This document shows, one piece after another, positions 23,962-26,464 of a stretch of DNA of 26,464 nt. Below the pieces are notes generated by a model that saw only the letters and a program-made list of their open reading frames with translations, had not been told where the DNA came from and ran no database searches. A program made the translations under genes and the position numbers. The DNA is taken from NCBI GenBank assembly GCA_905193585.1, contig CAJJPG010000012.1, positions 1-26,464 of the forward strand, read 5' to 3'. Source of the DNA: an uncultured Oscillospiraceae bacterium (GTDB taxonomy: Bacteria; Bacillota; Clostridia; Oscillospirales; Acutalibacteraceae). Each line of letters opens with the position of its first letter. Within the stretch, counting starts at the first letter, position 1.

Positions 23962-25436
23962 AAAAGTATATTTTAACGCTTGACGAAGGAACAACCAGCG
24001 CCCGCGCCGTGCTTTTTGATAAGGGTGGTAATGCCGTATCGGCAGCGCAAAGGGAATTTAAACAAATATACCCGCAGCCGGGCTTTGTGGAGCATGACCC
24101 CGTGGAGATATTCTCGGTTCAGTACGCCGCCGTTACCGAGGCTATAACGGCAATAGGCGCCTCTGCCGATGAAATTGCCGCCGTGGGGGTTACAAATCAG
24201 CGCGAGACCACGATTATATGGGATAAAAATACAGGCGAGCCGATTTATAACGCGATAGTGTGGCAGTGCCGCCGCACCTCCGAAATGTGCGATAAATTAC
24301 GCGCTGACGGCTTGGAGGAATATATACGCAAAACAACGGGGCTGCGCATTGACGCATATTTCAGCGCCACCAAAATTAAATGGGTACTTGATAATGTGCC
24401 CGGCGCGCGCGACAGAGCCGAAAACGGCGATCTGCTTTTCGGCACGGTTGATACCTGGCTTATATGGAAGCTCTCGGGCGGCAAAATTCACGTTACCGAC
24501 CGCACAAACGCCGCAAGAACAATGCTTTACGATATACACGCGCTCAAGTGGGATAAAAAACTGCTTGAAATACTGCAAATCCCTAAGTGTATGCTGCCCG
24601 AGGTGCGCTCAAGCAGTGAAATTTACGGCAATGTAAATATTTTGGGCGCGGAAATACCCGTTTCGGGCATTGCGGGCGACCAGCAGGCAGCGCTTTTCGG
24701 GCAGAAATGCTCTTGCGAGGGCGATATTAAAAATACCTACGGCACGGGCTGCTTTTTGCTTATGAACACGGGTGCTACCGCTTTTGAAAGCAAAAACGGG
24801 CTTATAACCACCATTGCCGCCGACGCGGGCGACAATATATGCTACGCGCTTGAGGGCAGCGTGTTTGTGGGCGGCGCGGTCATTCAGTGGCTGCGCGATG
24901 AATTGGGGCTTATAACTACCGCCGCCGAAAGCGAAAAAGCGGCGCTTTCCGTTCCCGATTCAGCGGGGGTTTACATTGTTCCCGCCTTTGCGGGGCTGGG
25001 CGCGCCTTATTGGGATATGTACGCCCGCGGAACAATTTGCGGGCTTACGCGCGGCAGCGGCAAAAACCACATAATAAGGGCTTGCCTTGAAGCCATAGCC
25101 TACCAGACCAACGACCTTATAACCGCACTTAAAGCGGATACGGGGCTGCCTATAAATCACATAAGAGCGGACGGCGGAGCCGCCGCAAATAACTTTTTAA
25201 TGCAGTTCCAGGCGGATATTTCGGGAGTCGGGGTTATAAGACCCGCGCAGACCGAGGCTACCGCCGCAGGGGCGGCATATCTTGCGGGGCTTGCCGTGGG
25301 CTTTTGGAAGAATAAAAACGAGATACTTCGCCTGCCCGATAATCAGACCGAGTTTAAACCCGCAATTACCGCAAAGCGCCGCGAAGCACTGACTGACGGC
25401 TGGAAACGCGCCGTGCGCAGCACCAAAGCCTTTTAA
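23958..25436 (+). CDS. glpK: Glycerol kinase
   Basis: A 492-residue FGGY-family kinase that turns glycerol into glycerol 3-phosphate using ATP. LDEGTTSARAVLFD (7-20), GVTNQRETTIIW (about 77-88), DQQAALFGQ (about 240-248) and NTYGTGCF (about 258-265) are the nucleotide and substrate motifs. Many Firmicutes enzymes carry a regulatory His phosphorylated by the PTS protein HPr, in an HFYG-like loop just before the SGxAGDQQ motif. Here that loop reads IYGNVNILGAEIPVSG and has no His, so this control is probably absent. No glpF or glycerol-phosphate dehydrogenase gene is in view. A lipase-like gene follows 13 bases later. Confidence 0.96.
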   Translation: MKKYILTLDEGTTSARAVLFDKGGNAVSAAQREFKQIYPQPGFVEHDPVEIFSVQYAAVTEAITAIGASADEIAAVGVTNQRETTIIWDKNTGEPIYNAIVWQCRRTSEMCDKLRADGLEEYIRKTTGLRIDAYFSATKIKWVLDNVPGARDRAENGDLLFGTVDTWLIWKLSGGKIHVTDRTNAARTMLYDIHALKWDKKLLEILQIPKCMLPEVRSSSEIYGNVNILGAEIPVSGIAGDQQAALFGQKCSCEGDIKNTYGTGCFLLMNTGATAFESKNGLITTIAADAGDNICYALEGSVFVGGAVIQWLRDELGLITTAAESEKAALSVPDSAGVYIVPAFAGLGAPYWDMYARGTICGLTRGSGKNHIIRACLEAIAYQTNDLITALKADTGLPINHIRADGGAAANNFLMQFQADISGVGVIRPAQTEATAAGAAYLAGLAVGFWKNKNEILRLPDNQTEFKPAITAKRREALTDGWKRAVRSTKAF

Positions 25437-25449
25437 AGGAGGAAAACCT

Positions 25450-26370
25450 ATGCATTACGAGCTTAAAGCAATAGAAGTGCCCGGCACCGATAACATTCAC
25501 ATGCTTAAAGGCAGAATTTATATACCCGAGGGCGAAATTAAGGGCATTTTCCACATTGTTCACGGTATGTGCGAATATATAGCGCGCTATGACCATATTT
25601 TCGCATTTTTGGCTGAAAAGGGCTATGTTTGCTGCGGCTATGATAATTTAGGTCACGGCGAAACGGCAAAAAATAAGGATGAACTCGGCTTTATAGCCCA
25701 CCGCAACGGCTGGAAATACCTTGTAAACGACGTTAAAGCCTTTGAGGACGCGGTGCGGAAAATGTTCCCCGATAAACCGCTTTACCTTATGGGGCACTCA
25801 ATGGGCTCGTTTATTTCCCGTATAGCCGCCGAAAATTACGGCGACGGAATTGAGAAATTCATAATTTGCGGAACAGGCGGACCCAACGCCGCAGCACCCT
25901 TCGGGCTGCTGCTGACCGACATAATGCAGCTGTTTTGCGGGGAAAAGCACCGCTCTAAGCTTATAAACAATATCGCTTTCGGCGCATATAACAAGCGCTT
26001 TGAGGGGGAAAGCGAGTACGATTGGGTCACCTCCGACCGCGAGGTTACCGCAAAATATGCGGCTGACGAATACTGCACCTTTAAATTCACGGTGTCTGCC
26101 ATGCACGACCTTGTAAAGCTGAATATGCTCAGCAACCGCGGCGCCTGGTTTAAAAATATGCGTAAAAATCTGCCCGTGCTTTTAATTTCGGGCACGCATG
26201 ACCCAGTTGGAAATTACGGCAATGGTGTTAAAACGGTTTATAAAAGGCTTAAATCCGCAGGTATGGAGGACGTTACGATAAAACTTTATGAAAACTGCCG
26301 CCACGAAATACACAACGATATTTGCAGACAGGATGTTATGAACGATATTTTGGAGTTTATAGAAAAATAA
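25450..26370 (+). CDS. Alpha/beta hydrolase, monoacylglycerol lipase/lysophospholipase-like (Hydrolase_4)
   Basis: A 306-residue cytoplasmic protein with no signal peptide. HIVHGMCEYIARYDHIFAFL (about 35-54) is the oxyanion-hole region, and GHSMGS gives the nucleophile Ser117. Asp251 in SGTHDPVG and His285 in NCRHEIHND complete the triad, with a cap domain between about 140 and 225. The family cleaves monoacylglycerols or lysophospholipids. AAAGGAGG lies eight bases before the ATG. It starts 13 bases after glpK, which suggests that it releases glycerol for that kinase; this is inferred from position. Confidence 0.88.
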   Translation: MHYELKAIEVPGTDNIHMLKGRIYIPEGEIKGIFHIVHGMCEYIARYDHIFAFLAEKGYVCCGYDNLGHGETAKNKDELGFIAHRNGWKYLVNDVKAFEDAVRKMFPDKPLYLMGHSMGSFISRIAAENYGDGIEKFIICGTGGPNAAAPFGLLLTDIMQLFCGEKHRSKLINNIAFGAYNKRFEGESEYDWVTSDREVTAKYAADEYCTFKFTVSAMHDLVKLNMLSNRGAWFKNMRKNLPVLLISGTHDPVGNYGNGVKTVYKRLKSAGMEDVTIKLYENCRHEIHNDICRQDVMNDILEFIEK

Positions 26371-26385
26371 AGCGAGGTATTATCT

Positions 26386-26464
26386 ATGAAAAAGCGAATT
26401 TTTCCTGAGTCGGGGGTGCGGACATATTCTTGGACTCCAAAAGGAGTAGACAAATATGTACACG
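26386..26464 (+). CDS. Start of a further gene, cut by the window edge
   Basis: An ATG at 26386 after GAGGT opens a frame of 26 residues beginning MKKRIFPESGVRTYSWTPKG that runs off the window. A competing start at 26456 (M-Y-T) has a better ribosome binding site, AAGGAG at 26441-26446 with nine-base spacing, inside an ACTCC-AAAA-GGAGT hairpin (26434-26447). I cannot identify either product. The second start and the sequence before it recall the beginning of some IS3-type transposase genes, but too little is visible to decide. Confidence 0.35.
   Translation, partial: MKKRIFPESGVRTYSWTPKGVDKYVH

Overview
The window looks like a chromosome segment from a Gram-positive anaerobe of the class Clostridia, probably a gut member of the Oscillospirales/Ruminococcaceae-type lineages. 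The reasons are strong AGGAG-type ribosome binding sites, frequent GTG and TTG starts, lipoprotein signal peptides with LAAC/LGGC lipoboxes, and Firmicutes-type genes such as the YugP-like zinc peptidase, the YvpB-like C39 peptidase and the CmpB-type membrane protein. This assignment is inferred from gene content; no ribosomal RNA gene or other marker fixes the species.

Layout. (1) 1-4900: the 5' end of ksgA/rsmA on the minus strand, then plus-strand genes for a hypothetical protein and a stomatin/SPFH protein, followed by the rpsO-pnp block (ribosomal protein S15 and PNPase). Both rpsO and pnp have structured leaders. A 20-bp perfect terminator closes the block. (2) 4890-11160: an accessory and partly decayed region. 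A glycoside hydrolase family 2 gene and an AraC regulator face away from each other, and both have lost their 5' halves, as if one deletion removed them and the intergenic space between. Next comes a minus-strand operon of three lipoproteins and small membrane proteins, one apparently frameshifted. A MalT/LuxR-type regulator that has lost its N-terminal ATPase part ends the region. (3) 11160-13340: a C39-like lipoprotein and a slightly divergent enolase, both minus strand. (4) 13300-19500: a plus-strand operon of rlmB, a large membrane protein that looks like a catalytically dead P-type ATPase, metG and tatD. (5) 19500-20520: a small AT-rich island with a 41-residue Asn/Gln/Lys-rich microprotein, an XRE regulator, a divergent 76-residue protein and a palindromic operator candidate. 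(6) 20520-26464: plus-strand ychF, yugP-like peptidase, CmpB-like membrane protein, alr, glpK and an alpha/beta hydrolase resembling monoacylglycerol lipase. The window then ends in the start of another gene, possibly an insertion sequence.

How genes may work together. RsmA, RlmB, MetG, S15, PNPase and YchF are translation and RNA metabolism genes. Alr supplies D-alanine for cell wall. The lipase-like hydrolase directly after glycerol kinase suggests uptake and use of glycerol from glycerides. The most unusual items are the pseudo-P-type ATPase, the three-way-junction-like rpsO leader, hairpins that contain ribosome binding sites, the ychF promoter embedded in an inverted repeat, and the Asn/Gln-rich microprotein. 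I saw no CRISPR array, tRNA, rRNA or complete mobile element.
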